A stretch of DNA of 64,000 nucleotides, taken from Sodaliphilus pleomorphus. Its GTDB lineage: Bacteria; Bacteroidota; Bacteroidia; Bacteroidales; Muribaculaceae. A program made the translations under genes and the position numbers. The stretch lies in assembly GCF_009676955.1 (NCBI RefSeq), contig NZ_CP045696.1:1362501-1426500 (forward strand), read 5' to 3'. Below are positions 50,822 through 59,342 of this stretch, one piece after another; position 1 is the first letter of the stretch; each line of letters opens with the position of its first letter. The notes beneath the pieces were generated by a model, which saw only the letters and a list, made by a program, of their open reading frames with translations, did not search any database and was not told where the DNA came from.

Positions 50822-51808
50822 ATGAAAAAGATACTACTACTGGCCGCCCTCGCGGCCACACTCACAGCCCAGAGTGCAAGCGCCGTCACCGACGCCGAGT
50901 TCAAGGCCAAGCAAGACACGCTGAGCATGGCCATGGGCAAGCTGTGCGGCGCACAATTCTCGTCGATCGCCAGCAAGGACTCCACCTTCAACAAGCAAGA
51001 CTTCATCGCCGGTTTCATGCAGGTGATGAAGGCCGACACCACGCGCACCAGCTACATGGACGGCCTGGAGATGGGTGCCGAGCTCTATGCCCAAATGAAG
51101 CAGATGAAGCAGCGCGACGGCATCGCTCTCGACCGCAACCTCGTGGCCCAGTACCTGCAATCCACCCTCAACGGCCCCGCACTGGGCCAGCAGCAGCTCA
51201 TGGCCGTCAACAACGAGGCCCGCAACAGCTTCATCGCCGTGCAGGCCGCAGTGAAGCAGCGTCTGAGCCAGAGCAACCAGGAGAAGGGCGCAGCCTATAT
51301 CGCCAAGACCCTCAAGAGCGAGAAAGGCTGGAAAAAGACCGCTTCGGGCCTGGCCATCAAGATGCTGGCAGCCGGCAGCGGCGCCACATTTGCCGACACG
51401 GCCAGCGTGCGCCTCACCTACAAGGGCACCCACATCGACGGCAGCACCTTCGACGAGTCGAAAGACACCATCGCCATGGACCTCAAGCATGTGGTTGCAG
51501 GCTTCAAAGAGGCCCTCACGCTCATGCGCCCCGGCAGCAAGGCCGTGGTGATCATGCCCAGCAGCATCGCCTACGGCGACAACGGCGCCGGCTTCGACCA
51601 GCGCAGCGGCAAATATGCCATCGCGCCAGGCGAGACACTGCAATTTGAAATCAACGCCATAGGCCTCGACACAGACAAGCCAGCCGGCGTGAAGACCCAG
51701 AACATCAAGACCCCCGTGGGCTCGGCCACCCGCGTGGTACCCAACAAGAAGGGCGTGCGCGCCAGGAGCGGCAAGGGCACCCCGGGCCGGGGGAGCCAGA
51801 AGAAATAA
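50822..51808 (+). CDS. Secreted FKBP-type peptidyl-prolyl isomerase with basic tail
   Basis: A 328-residue exported protein (signal peptide 1-21, no lipobox). The FKBP_N helical region (about 25-160: DTLSMAMGKLCGAQFSSIAS; SYMDGLEMGAELYAQMKQMK) precedes an FKBP_C domain (about 175-285: SGLAIKMLAAGSGATFADTA, VRLTYKGTHIDGSTFDES, VVAGFKEALTLMRPGS, MPSSIAYGDNGAGFDQ). A basic, Gly/Ser/Arg-rich tail follows (about 295-328). Some pocket residues differ from the classical FKBP set (AGFKEAL instead of GWxExL), so activity may be low. Fifth member of the cluster, with its own upstream hairpin and a downstream terminator. Confidence 0.86.
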   Translation: MKKILLLAALAATLTAQSASAVTDAEFKAKQDTLSMAMGKLCGAQFSSIASKDSTFNKQDFIAGFMQVMKADTTRTSYMDGLEMGAELYAQMKQMKQRDGIALDRNLVAQYLQSTLNGPALGQQQLMAVNNEARNSFIAVQAAVKQRLSQSNQEKGAAYIAKTLKSEKGWKKTASGLAIKMLAAGSGATFADTASVRLTYKGTHIDGSTFDESKDTIAMDLKHVVAGFKEALTLMRPGSKAVVIMPSSIAYGDNGAGFDQRSGKYAIAPGETLQFEINAIGLDTDKPAGVKTQNIKTPVGSATRVVPNKKGVRARSGKGTPGRGSQKK

Positions 51809-51837
51809 CTTGCTCCACTGCCAGTTACCTCATTTTC

Positions 51838-51876
51838 ATCACCCGGGAAGCCACTGTTGCTCCCGGGTGATTTCTT
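51838..51876 (+). terminator. Intrinsic terminator at the end of the FKBP cluster
   Basis: ATCACCCGGGA (51838-51848) pairs with TCCCGGGTGAT (51861-51871), perfect over 11 bp, followed by TTCTTTTAT. Confidence 0.85.
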
Positions 51877-51894
51877 TTATCGGAAAATAATTAG

Positions 51895-51902
51895 TAATTT
51901 TG
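51895..51902 (+). promoter_or_regulatory. Candidate -7 element for ruvB
   Basis: TAATTTTG matches TAnnTTTG, 19 bases before the ATG at 51921, which excludes an upstream TTG at 51900 as start. Confidence 0.55.
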
Positions 51903-51920
51903 CGCGTCAATCAAGAGAAC

Positions 51921-52940
51921 ATGGACGAAGACTTCGACATCAGGAACCCGCGCCAGAAGAGCGACCAAGACTTTGAGAAAGCCTTGCGTCCCATGCAATT
52001 TGACGATTTTGCCGGTCAAGACAAAATCATCGACAACCTGCGCGTGTTTGTCGCTGCGGCCCGCATGCGCCACGAGGCACTCGACCACATCTTGTTTCAC
52101 GGTCCTCCAGGCCTGGGCAAGACCACACTGAGCAACATCATTGCCAACGAGCTGGGAGTGGGCTTCAAGGTGACGTCGGGCCCCGTGCTCGACAAGCCCG
52201 GCGACCTGGCCGGCATCCTCACCTCGCTCGACGAGAACGACGTGCTCTTTATCGACGAGATACACCGGCTGAGCCCCGTGGTTGAGGAGTACCTGTACAG
52301 CGCGATGGAGGACTACCGCATCGACATCATGATCGACAAGGGCCCCGGCGCCCGCTCGGTGCAGCTCACGCTGGCGCCCTTCACCCTGATAGGCGCCACC
52401 ACCCGCAGCGGCCTGCTCACCTCGCCCCTGCGCGCGCGTTTCGGCATCAACTGCCACTTGCAGTACTACGACCACAAGGTGCTCGAGGGCATCGTCAAGC
52501 GCTCGGCACGCCTGCTCAACGTGCCCATCACCGACGATGCCGCGCTCGAGATTGCCCTGCGCAGCCGCGGCACGCCGCGCATTGCCAACTCGCTGCTGCG
52601 CCGCGTGCGCGACTTTGCCCAGGTCAAGGGCACCGGCACCATCGACAGCAAGATTGCCCGCTATGCCCTCGAGGCCCTCAACATCGACCAGTACGGCCTC
52701 GACGACATCGACAACAAGATATTGCTCACGATCATCGACAAGTTTCACGGCGGCCCGGTGGGCCTGGGCACCATCGCCACCGCCCTGAGCGAGGACCCCG
52801 GCACCATCGAGGAAGTGTATGAGCCCTACCTCATCAAGGAAGGCTTCATCAACCGCACACCTCGAGGCCGCGAGGCCACCGAGCTGGCCTACAAGCACCT
52901 GCACCGCACGCGCGCGCAAGCGTCGGGCTCCCTGTTTTGA
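51921..52940 (+). CDS. ruvB: Holliday junction branch migration helicase RuvB
   Basis: A 339-residue AAA+ motor that with RuvA drives branch migration at Holliday junctions. [20 protein letters not shown] is a typical Bacteroidetes start. The Walker A motif is GPPGLGKTT at 61-69, Walker B is [10 protein letters not shown], and sensor and arginine-finger regions include [20 protein letters not shown]. The C-terminal winged-helix ([40 protein letters not shown]) is complete. It is followed after 67 bp by a flippase gene, a pairing common in the phylum. Confidence 0.97.
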   Translation: MDEDFDIRNPRQKSDQDFEKALRPMQFDDFAGQDKIIDNLRVFVAAARMRHEALDHILFHGPPGLGKTTLSNIIANELGVGFKVTSGPVLDKPGDLAGILTSLDENDVLFIDEIHRLSPVVEEYLYSAMEDYRIDIMIDKGPGARSVQLTLAPFTLIGATTRSGLLTSPLRARFGINCHLQYYDHKVLEGIVKRSARLLNVPITDDAALEIALRSRGTPRIANSLLRRVRDFAQVKGTGTIDSKIARYALEALNIDQYGLDDIDNKILLTIIDKFHGGPVGLGTIATALSEDPGTIEEVYEPYLIKEGFINRTPRGREATELAYKHLHRTRAQASGSLF

Positions 52941-53007
52941 CAACATTTTTTCATCTCGCACACGCAGGCCGCATCACAGTTGTGCGGCCGTGCTCAAAAT
53001 CACAACA

Positions 53008-54507
53008 ATGGCTGCAAATTTAAAATCGTTAGCTAAAGACACAGCAATATACGGGCTGAGCAGCATCGCGGCCCGCTTCATCAACTACCTGCTCGTGCCC
53101 ATCGAGACCTTCTCGTGGACGGCCAGCGGGGGCCAGTATGGCATCATCACCAATGTGTACTCCTATATAGGGCTGCTCATCATCGCGCTCACCTTCGGCA
53201 TGGAAACCACGTTTTTCCGTTTTGCCAACAAGGAGGGCGAGAATGCCCCATTGGTCTACTCGACCGTGCTGCGCATGGTGGGCACGGTAGTGGTTGCCTT
53301 TGCCGCGCTCGTGATCCTCTTTCTCAAGCCCGTGACCGCCGCCATGGGCTACACCGAGCACCCGTGGTACATAGGCACGATGGCCATATGCGTGGCTATC
53401 GACTCGTGGTCGTGCATCCTCTTCGACTACCTGCGCTACCAGCACCGACCCATGAAGTTTGCCTTGCTCAAGATAGCCAACATCATGATCAACGTGATCT
53501 CGGTGTGCCTGTTTCTCATCGTGTTTCCCAAGCTCAAGATCAACGCCTTCGGCATCTACGACCAGCACTATGTGCCCGACGTGGGCATCGTGTTCTACAT
53601 CAACCTGGCGTGCTCAATCGTGACGCTGCTCATGCTCTACAAGGAGGTGCGAGGCGTGCGGGCAGGCTTCGACTGGGGGCTGTGCAAGCGCATGCTCTCC
53701 TACACCTGGCCCATGCTCATCCTGGGGCTGGCCGGCCAGCTCAACCAGAGTGCGTCGACCATCCTGTTTCCCTACTTCTACAGCGGCAGCGTGCACGAGG
53801 CCCACACGCAGCTGGGCATATACGGCAGCTGCATCAAGATAGCCATGATCATGGTCATCATCACCCAAGCCTTCCGTTTTGCCTACGAGCCCTTTGTGTT
53901 CGGCAACAAGAGTGCCGACAAGAAGCAGACCTATGCCCGCGTGATGAAGTACTACATCATCTTCACGCTGCTGGCATTTCTGAGCGTGATAGGCTACATG
54001 GACATCCTGCGCTACCTGGTGGGGCCGTCCTACTGGGAGGGGCTCAAGGTGGTGCCCATCGTGATGGCGGCCGAGATCATGTTTGGCGTGTATTTCAACC
54101 TGAGCTTCTGGTACAAGCTCACCGACCGCACGATATGGGGTGCCTACTTCTCGGGGCTGGGCTGCCTGGTGCTCATAGCCATCGACATTTTCCTCATTCC
54201 CAAGTTCAGCTACATGGCTTGTGCCTGGGCCGGCTTTGCAGCCTACGGCATCAGCATGGTGGCCAGCTACATCTTCGGGCAGAAGTACTACCCCATCAAC
54301 TATCCCCTCAAGGAGATATTCTTCTACACCGTCCTGGCCGCAGTGCTCTTTGCCGGCATGGAGGTCGCCCAGTCGCGGCTGGGCTCGGTGCCGTGCCTGC
54401 TGGTGAACACCGGCCTCATTGCCATCTATGCTGTTGTCGTGGTCAAGCGGGAGCACATGAGCGGCATGCTGGCCAAGTTGCCCGTGGTGGGGAGGCTGTT
54501 CAGGTGA
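53008..54507 (+). CDS. Oligosaccharide flippase/polysaccharide biosynthesis membrane protein
   Basis: A 499-residue MATE/MviN-type (MOP superfamily) inner-membrane protein with about 14 hydrophobic segments, opening MAANLKSLAKDTAIYGLSSI then ARFINYLLVPIE, the usual Wzx-like start. It probably flips a lipid-linked glycan. Blocks such as GMETTFFRFANKEGENAPLV and LSYTWPMLILGLAGQLNQSA are typical of the Bacteroidetes group that lies behind ruvB. The ATG at 53008 is preferred over the in-frame stretch overlapping ruvB. Its glycan substrate is unknown. Confidence 0.88.
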   Translation: MAANLKSLAKDTAIYGLSSIAARFINYLLVPIETFSWTASGGQYGIITNVYSYIGLLIIALTFGMETTFFRFANKEGENAPLVYSTVLRMVGTVVVAFAALVILFLKPVTAAMGYTEHPWYIGTMAICVAIDSWSCILFDYLRYQHRPMKFALLKIANIMINVISVCLFLIVFPKLKINAFGIYDQHYVPDVGIVFYINLACSIVTLLMLYKEVRGVRAGFDWGLCKRMLSYTWPMLILGLAGQLNQSASTILFPYFYSGSVHEAHTQLGIYGSCIKIAMIMVIITQAFRFAYEPFVFGNKSADKKQTYARVMKYYIIFTLLAFLSVIGYMDILRYLVGPSYWEGLKVVPIVMAAEIMFGVYFNLSFWYKLTDRTIWGAYFSGLGCLVLIAIDIFLIPKFSYMACAWAGFAAYGISMVASYIFGQKYYPINYPLKEIFFYTVLAAVLFAGMEVAQSRLGSVPCLLVNTGLIAIYAVVVVKREHMSGMLAKLPVVGRLFR

Positions 54508-54527
54508 AAAAAATCTAAAAAAGGATT

Positions 54528-54599
54528 AAAAAGCGTGCTTTGTGCTGGCGACACGCGCCCAGCGGCGGCAATCGAGCACAATTTAAGCACGTTTTTTAT
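54528..54599 (+). terminator. Candidate terminator after the flippase gene
   Basis: AAAAAGCGTGCTT (about 54528-54540) pairs with AAGCACGTTTTTT (about 54585-54597) across a long loop of about 45 bases, and ends in a T run. The next promoter directly overlaps its 3' end. Confidence 0.5.
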
Positions 54600-54607
54600 T
54601 ATCTTTG
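54600..54607 (+). promoter_or_regulatory. Candidate -7 element for the GH25 lysozyme gene
   Basis: TATCTTTG matches TAnnTTTG, 37 bases before the ATG at 54637. Confidence 0.55.
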
Positions 54608-54636
54608 TCAACATGTAATTTTTATCGGCACCCACG

Positions 54637-55824
54637 ATGCGAGCATTTCTCATATCAGTCATCACGATACTGGTCACGACCGCGAGCCTGCAAGCGCAGC
54701 AACGCGAGCTGGACCTGAGCAGCAACTCGCCCGAAATACGCGACCTGGTGTATGACGGCATCGACGTGTCGAGCTACCAGGAGGACATCGACTGGAGCGC
54801 CACGGCCAGCGACAAGAACATCAAGTTTGTCTACGTCAAGGCCACCGAGGGCACCAGCTACAAGTCGCGCCACTACCAGTACAACATCGAGAATGCACGC
54901 AAGCACGGCCTGCGCGTGGGCAGCTACCACTTCTACCGGCCCAACATCCCGGTCATCAAGCAATTCCAGAACTTCACCTCGATCGTGAAGCTCAACGAGC
55001 AAGACCTGGTGCCGCTCATCGACATCGAGACCAAAGGCGGCCTCACGGGCGCCCAGGTGGCCGACAGCGTGCTCGCCTTTGCCCGCATGCTCGAGCGCCA
55101 CTACGGCTGCCGCCCCATGATCTACACCGGCAGCTCATTCTACAACAGCTACCTGCGCGGCCGCCTGGCGGGCTACAAGCTCTTTATCGCCCGCTATTCC
55201 AAGTATCCGCCCCGGCTCGCCGACGCCACCTGGACGCTGTGGCAATTCTCTGAGCGCGGCCGCATAGCCGGCATCGACAGCTATGTCGACCTGTGCCGCT
55301 TCAACACCGGTTGCAACCTCAACAGCATCCTCATCAAGGGCCGCCGCCCGGCACGTGCCACCACCCGCACCACGGCAGTGCCGCCGCGCAAGGTTGCGCC
55401 CAAGCCCCAGCAGCAGCAAGTGCCCCTGAGCAAGAAGGAGATGGAAAAGCAGCGCAAAGCCCAGGAAAAGGCCGAGAAGCAAGCGCGCAAAGAGGCTGAG
55501 AAGGCTCGCGAACAGGCGCGCAAGCAGGCCGAGGCCGAAGCCAAGGCCAAAGCCAAGCGAGAAGCCGAAGCCCAAAAGGCGGCTGAAAAAAAAAGAGAAC
55601 AAGACCGCAAGGCCCTGGAGCAGCAGCAAGCCAGGCAAAAGCAGGAGCAAAAGCAGGCGCTCAAAGACGCCGAGCGAGCTCGCGAGAAAGCGCGCAAGCA
55701 AGAGGCCGCTCGCAAGGCTCAACAGCAAAGCGCCAACCAAAAGGCAAAAAGCCAAGGCAAACGGGTGAACCAAAGCTCGGCCGATAACGACGACGATGTA
55801 TACATGCCCATCAAGAAACGATAA
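54637..55824 (+). CDS. Secreted GH25 lysozyme with long charged tail
   Basis: A 395-residue exported muramidase. The signal peptide is about 1-20 (MRAFLISVITILVTTASLQA). The GH25 domain (about 38-230) starts DGIDVSSYQEDIDW, with VYVKATEGTSYKS, GSYHFYRP, VPLIDIETKGG (catalytic Asp/Glu) and WTLWQFSERGRIAGIDSYVD later. After residue 245 comes a tail of about 150 residues of Lys, Arg, Ala, Glu and Gln, predicted as a long charged helix. Such enzymes cut peptidoglycan beta-1,4 bonds; the tail may bind wall or membrane. It resembles the charged tail of the LysM transglycosylase in composition only. Confidence 0.9.
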   Translation: MRAFLISVITILVTTASLQAQQRELDLSSNSPEIRDLVYDGIDVSSYQEDIDWSATASDKNIKFVYVKATEGTSYKSRHYQYNIENARKHGLRVGSYHFYRPNIPVIKQFQNFTSIVKLNEQDLVPLIDIETKGGLTGAQVADSVLAFARMLERHYGCRPMIYTGSSFYNSYLRGRLAGYKLFIARYSKYPPRLADATWTLWQFSERGRIAGIDSYVDLCRFNTGCNLNSILIKGRRPARATTRTTAVPPRKVAPKPQQQQVPLSKKEMEKQRKAQEKAEKQARKEAEKAREQARKQAEAEAKAKAKREAEAQKAAEKKREQDRKALEQQQARQKQEQKQALKDAERAREKARKQEAARKAQQQSANQKAKSQGKRVNQSSADNDDDVYMPIKKR

Positions 55825-55983
55825 ACCTCAAGCACGAAAAGCCTTATTAAAAAAAGTTTTTATGCTGCAACAGGAAAATTGCAAACATAGTTCTATTTCC
55901 AACAAATCTCAGACAAAAAAAGAATGAGTGACATCGTTTATCAATTAAAAATATAGTAATTTTTAACAATTAAAGACTAAAAG

Positions 55984-56007
55984 GCGGATTCCAGAAGCAA
56001 GTGCAAA
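55984..56007 (+). repeat. Left terminal inverted repeat of the IS30 element
   Basis: Starts GCGGATTCCAGAAG and ends AGTGCAAA. It pairs with the right end with mismatches at positions 3, 4 and 11-15. Confidence 0.75.
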
Positions 56008-56013
56008 GTTACG

Positions 56014-56961
56014 CTATTTTTCTTTAATCATGTCTTTGGGCTTTCGAAATCCGTTTTTCTTTCTTGGCCTGTTGTTTAATTTTTCGATGATGCTCTTGAC
56101 ATATAGCCTTGAAATTCCCCTAAAGTCCGTCTTCTTCGGAATATATTGCCTGATGAGCCCGTTCATGTTCTCGATAGCTCCCTTCTCCCACGAGCAGTAC
56201 GGATGTGCGAAGTAAACTTTCGTGTTAAGTTCCCTCGCAATGATTTCGTGTGCGGCAAACTCCGGCCCGTTGTCTGTCGTTATCGACCTTACAGGCAACC
56301 CGCTCTCCCGTATGAGTCTCACCACGGCATATGCCAGTGGAACGGCCTGCTTTCCCGTATCGAGTTTCTCCATGAGCATAAAGCAGCTCCTCCTCTCAAC
56401 CAGAGTAACGATGGCACCTTTGCCTTCCTTTCCTACGATGGTGTCCATCTCCCAGTCTCCTATGGTCTGTCCATAGTCCGTTTCCGGTCTTTCGTCAATG
56501 GAGAGGCGGTTGGGAATATGCGCCTTGGTGGTAAGCAAGGACTTTTGCCTTGGTCTGCCTCCATGCCTGAGGTGCTTTCGGATGTTGTCCCCGTAATGTG
56601 GGGAAAGGGCCGCTATCCAGTTGTATATGGTTGACTTGGACACCGTGATGCCCTCTTTCTTGCCAAGCCATCCGGCGACTTCCTCCGGCGACCACTGCTC
56701 CTTACGGATAAGTTCAAAAACACGGCTGCGTACATAGGGAGCGATACGGCGATTGCCAGGTGTCCTGGCCTTGCGTCGTTTGACTTTCAATACGGCCGTA
56801 CGTGCGTCATAAACGCCTTTAGCATTAGAATTACGCCTTCGCTCACGAGAAACCGTGCTTACTGACACACCAATAGTCTCGGCTATGAAACTAAGTGAGA
56901 ATTTCGTTTGGAGTAGCACACTTATTGTGTATCTTTGCTCCGAGGTTAATTGTTTATACAT
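56014..56961 (-). CDS. IS30 family transposase
   Basis: A 315-residue DDE transposase. The N-terminal helix-turn-helix (LTSEQRYTISVLLQTKFSLS; IGVSVSTVSRERRRNS, about 1-45) binds the terminal repeats, followed by a second HTH (WSPEEVAGWLGKKEGITVSK). The catalytic triad fits D173 (GDWEMDTIVG), D230 (TTDNGPEF) and E264 (GAIENMNGLIRQYIPK), with the D-x33-E spacing of the family. The ATG at 56961 is preferred over a GTG one codon upstream. It appears intact, unlike the two truncated copies at 3.8-4.3 and 6.1-6.4 kb, so it could mobilise them in trans. Confidence 0.92.
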   Translation of the reverse strand: MYKQLTSEQRYTISVLLQTKFSLSFIAETIGVSVSTVSRERRRNSNAKGVYDARTAVLKVKRRKARTPGNRRIAPYVRSRVFELIRKEQWSPEEVAGWLGKKEGITVSKSTIYNWIAALSPHYGDNIRKHLRHGGRPRQKSLLTTKAHIPNRLSIDERPETDYGQTIGDWEMDTIVGKEGKGAIVTLVERRSCFMLMEKLDTGKQAVPLAYAVVRLIRESGLPVRSITTDNGPEFAAHEIIARELNTKVYFAHPYCSWEKGAIENMNGLIRQYIPKKTDFRGISRLYVKSIIEKLNNRPRKKNGFRKPKDMIKEK

Positions 56962-57029
56962 CACAATACAAAATTAATTAATCTTAGGGAGGGGAACGAA
57001 AGATCTCCTCTTTTTTTGTATTGCTTAAG

Positions 57030-57098
57030 TTATCCGCCAATGCTCTTTGGGGGCTTCGCGCCCCCAGCCGCAAGGCAAACCTCCGCGGTGTTTTTCAT
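57030..57098 (-). CDS. Leader peptide of the IS30 element
   Basis: An ATG at 57098 opens a 22-codon frame beginning MKNTAEVCLAAGG and ending PPKSIGG-TAA, 68 bases upstream of the transposase start. It contains a perfect stem GGGGGC/GCCCCC around a TTCG-type loop. In both deletion derivatives this frame is fused directly to the transposase C-terminus, which shows that it is in a compatible frame. Its translation could regulate the downstream transposase; this is an inference. Confidence 0.5.
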   Translation of the reverse strand: MKNTAEVCLAAGGAKPPKSIGG

Positions 57099-57118
57099 GT
57101 TTTAATGCACCGCAGAGT

Positions 57119-57142
57119 TTTGCACTTCTAATTGGAATTAGC
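57119..57142 (-). repeat. Right terminal inverted repeat of the IS30 element
   Basis: The reverse complement reads GCTAATTCCAATTAGAAGTG then CAAA. Its outer part contains TTGG (57132-57135), usable as a -33 box for outward transcription. Confidence 0.75.
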
Positions 57143-57161
57143 AAAAAAACTATTATATTTG
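57132..57161 (+). promoter_or_regulatory. Hybrid outward promoter at the IS30 right end
   Basis: TTGG inside the element (57132-57135) and TATATTTG just outside (57154-57161) are separated by 18 bases, close to the Bacteroidetes -33/-7 spacing of 19-21. It would drive the lipoprotein gene at 57371 after a leader of about 200 bases. Confidence 0.45.
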
Positions 57162-57370
57162 CAAATAAAATTATCTAATAAACCCAAGTCTCCCATGGGC
57201 TTGATCTACCTTCACTTAAAAACTAGAAATCTTTATGTTGAAATCATGCACCTCTTTAGTTATGGCAACGATAACGATAGCCATGGCATCGCTACCGATA
57301 CCAGTTTTTGGGAACGGATTCTTCCTTGAAAAGCCCCATCTGCCGGTAGAATGCATAATACCATTATATT

Positions 57371-58450
57371 ATGATGACTAATATAACCCACATTTGTGTT
57401 TTCATGGCACTCTTGCTCATGGCCATTTCATGCAATAGTGAAGCAGACAGAGTCTACAACCTCGTAGGATTCAAAAAGTATCAGACTTTTAACGAATACA
57501 CTATGAAAGCCGATGGTGTTGCAAAGAGGGCTCCGTTTGTATATGTGCATTCATCGGGTAATAGAATTATCGTAGCCTCGTCGGACAAACTCAGAAAACT
57601 CGCAGCCTACACCTATCATCCCGATGCAAAGTACTGGAGCTCGATTATTGTGAACACAGATGGAGTGGACACCATCTACAGATTCTTTTATAATGACACA
57701 ATCATTGAACAAAGGATAGGGTATTGTTCTGTCCCTGACTCAAGCTACGAGGAACATCGTGTAAAATTGTTTATTAAAATTTATATGAAAACCAAACACA
57801 ATTGCGTGAGCATAAGGCCTGATACCGTTAATGATTATTACGACACCAACCGGTTTGTTAAACTGCGGGATCTGTGTCGCAATTACAAGAAACGATGCCG
57901 GGATCTGTCGAAGATAGACGACAGAATATACGATGGAGATGAAGGGTATCTCGACTTTGAAAAAATCATATCAGGAGACTCTATGATTTATTGCAGCAGA
58001 GTGAAAAAAGGCCTGATATTAGAAAAATTCCCTTTTGGCAGCCTGGGCGAATGGGGCACAGGACCAGGTTTTAGTGGCAGCGAGAAAAGTTGGGAATACA
58101 ATGAAGAAGCCAGCTACACCAGGGAGGGAGCCTACTATGACTGGCCGCGGTTGAAGCACTATGTGGATGTGAGCCCCGTTCCTGCCAATGGGAATGTGAC
58201 ATACAAGGATGGTTGCGAGACTCGCATGCTCAAGAACAAATGGCTCAAAGGGAAAGAGTATATTGTCGACCTCATGATAGATGAGAGGGGCCAGGTGCTG
58301 AAGGCCGAATTGAGGAGCTCCGGAGGGAATGAGGCCCAAGACCAGTGGGTGCTCAAGATGGCCCGGAGGTTCCGCTACAGGCGGCCGGCCATGCGTGATG
58401 GCGAAGCGGTGAAATGCTGGCACTGGGTGCTGCTGGAATTCACCGAATGA
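57371..58450 (+). CDS. Lipoprotein with C-terminal TonB-C-like domain
   Basis: A 359-residue lipoprotein (MALLLMAISC, Cys at about 21). The N-terminal domain (about 30-200) has the block TFNEYTMKADGVAKRAPFVY then VHSSGNRIIVAS and FFYNDTIIEQ, shared with the next gene. The C-terminal 80 residues (KEYIVDLMIDERGQVLKAEL, then RSSGGNEAQDQWVLKMARRF and RYRPA-like YRRPAMRDGEAV) resemble the TonB C-terminal fold, often present as a single domain in Bacteroidetes. No transmembrane anchor is present, so it is not a working TonB. AT-rich island gene; function unknown. Confidence 0.7.
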   Translation: MMTNITHICVFMALLLMAISCNSEADRVYNLVGFKKYQTFNEYTMKADGVAKRAPFVYVHSSGNRIIVASSDKLRKLAAYTYHPDAKYWSSIIVNTDGVDTIYRFFYNDTIIEQRIGYCSVPDSSYEEHRVKLFIKIYMKTKHNCVSIRPDTVNDYYDTNRFVKLRDLCRNYKKRCRDLSKIDDRIYDGDEGYLDFEKIISGDSMIYCSRVKKGLILEKFPFGSLGEWGTGPGFSGSEKSWEYNEEASYTREGAYYDWPRLKHYVDVSPVPANGNVTYKDGCETRMLKNKWLKGKEYIVDLMIDERGQVLKAELRSSGGNEAQDQWVLKMARRFRYRRPAMRDGEAVKCWHWVLLEFTE

Positions 58451-58516
58451 GACTTTCAATCCTCAAACAAGAATGTGAATTGAATGAAAGGAAGAAACAC
58501 ATTATTCACCTGGTGG

Positions 58517-58549
58517 TGCACGTCATTATCCTAAAACGATAATCCTCAT
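58517..58549 (+). repeat. Intergenic 33-bp repeat, copy 1
   Basis: Contains the inverted repeat ATTATC/GATAAT around CTAAAAC. It matches 28 of 33 positions with the copy at 59343-59375; both follow a member of the same lipoprotein family. Confidence 0.6.
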
Positions 58550-58574
58550 CAATCAGGCAAAGCCTGAAAAAAAT

Positions 58575-59330
58575 ATGAAAACTAAGAAAATCAACATTTG
58601 TGTTTTAATGGCACTCTTGCTCATGGCCACTTCTTGCAAGAGGCTGTTTAAAGGAACATGGCCAAAGTATGAGACGTTTAACGAATACACCATGAAAGGA
58701 GAGGGTGTGGCAAAGAAAGCCCCATATGTGCGGGTGTATTCATCGGGCAATAAAATCATTGTTGCATTGATGGGCAATTACACCAAACAGAGGTCCTACA
58801 CCTACCATGCCAAGGGAAAGTACTGGAGCTCAGTCATGAAAAATCCTGAGGATGAGAAGATGACCACCGTTTACAGATTCTTTTATAATGACACAATCAT
58901 CGAACAAGAGGTAACGAGACGTGCTGTTGCCACCGAAAACGAAAGCTATATCATATGGTACACTCAGATCTATCTGAAAACCAAGCATAATTGTGTGATC
59001 ATCACTCCGGGGGCCAATGAAGACCTCAACAACGACAACAGATTCTTTAAACTGAGAGAAATATGTAGGAATTATAAAAAACAACGCGTCAACCTGGCTG
59101 AGTCAAATAGGAGCCAGAGTGAAGGCAACATAGAAGAGGGGTATCTCAATTTTGATAAAACAATATCACGCGACTCTTTGTATTATCGTTGCATGACTAA
59201 AACCGGCCCGCTAATTGTAAAATTTCGCACAGGCCCCTTGGGAGAATGGATCACGGAGCCAGCTTTTGGGGAAGAAAGATACCTAGACGACATATATAGC
59301 CCCGTACGTTCCTCTATTAACAAAGCCTGA
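58575..59330 (+). CDS. Lipoprotein paralogue lacking the TonB-C-like domain
   Basis: A 251-residue lipoprotein (MALLLMATSC, Cys at about 21) closely related to the N-terminal half of the preceding protein: TFNEYTMKGEGVAKKAPYVR, VYSSGNKIIVALMG, TVYRFFYNDTIIEQE and LKTKHNCVIITPG align directly. It ends after GPLGEWITEPAFGEERYLDD with no C-terminal domain, so it is either a truncated duplicate or a naturally shorter form. Codon use is AT-rich. No function is assigned. Confidence 0.68.
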   Translation: MKTKKINICVLMALLLMATSCKRLFKGTWPKYETFNEYTMKGEGVAKKAPYVRVYSSGNKIIVALMGNYTKQRSYTYHAKGKYWSSVMKNPEDEKMTTVYRFFYNDTIIEQEVTRRAVATENESYIIWYTQIYLKTKHNCVIITPGANEDLNNDNRFFKLREICRNYKKQRVNLAESNRSQSEGNIEEGYLNFDKTISRDSLYYRCMTKTGPLIVKFRTGPLGEWITEPAFGEERYLDDIYSPVRSSINKA

Positions 59331-59342
59331 TTCACTGGGTTG

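Larger units (their letters stand above)
55984..57142 (-). mobile_element. Complete IS30-family insertion sequence
   Basis: A 1159-bp element bounded by imperfect 24-bp terminal repeats (17 of 24 bases match) and carrying an intact transposase on the minus strand, plus a short leader coding frame near its right end. The flanks are A-rich (left TAAAAG, right AAAAAAAC), so a short target duplication cannot be defined. It is the parent type of the deletion derivatives at 3788-4284 and 6107-6416. Confidence 0.88.

Noticed and set aside
55975..57150. Target site duplication of the complete IS30 element
   Set aside because: Both flanks are A-rich, and no unambiguous 2-3 bp duplication can be told from the low-complexity sequence.
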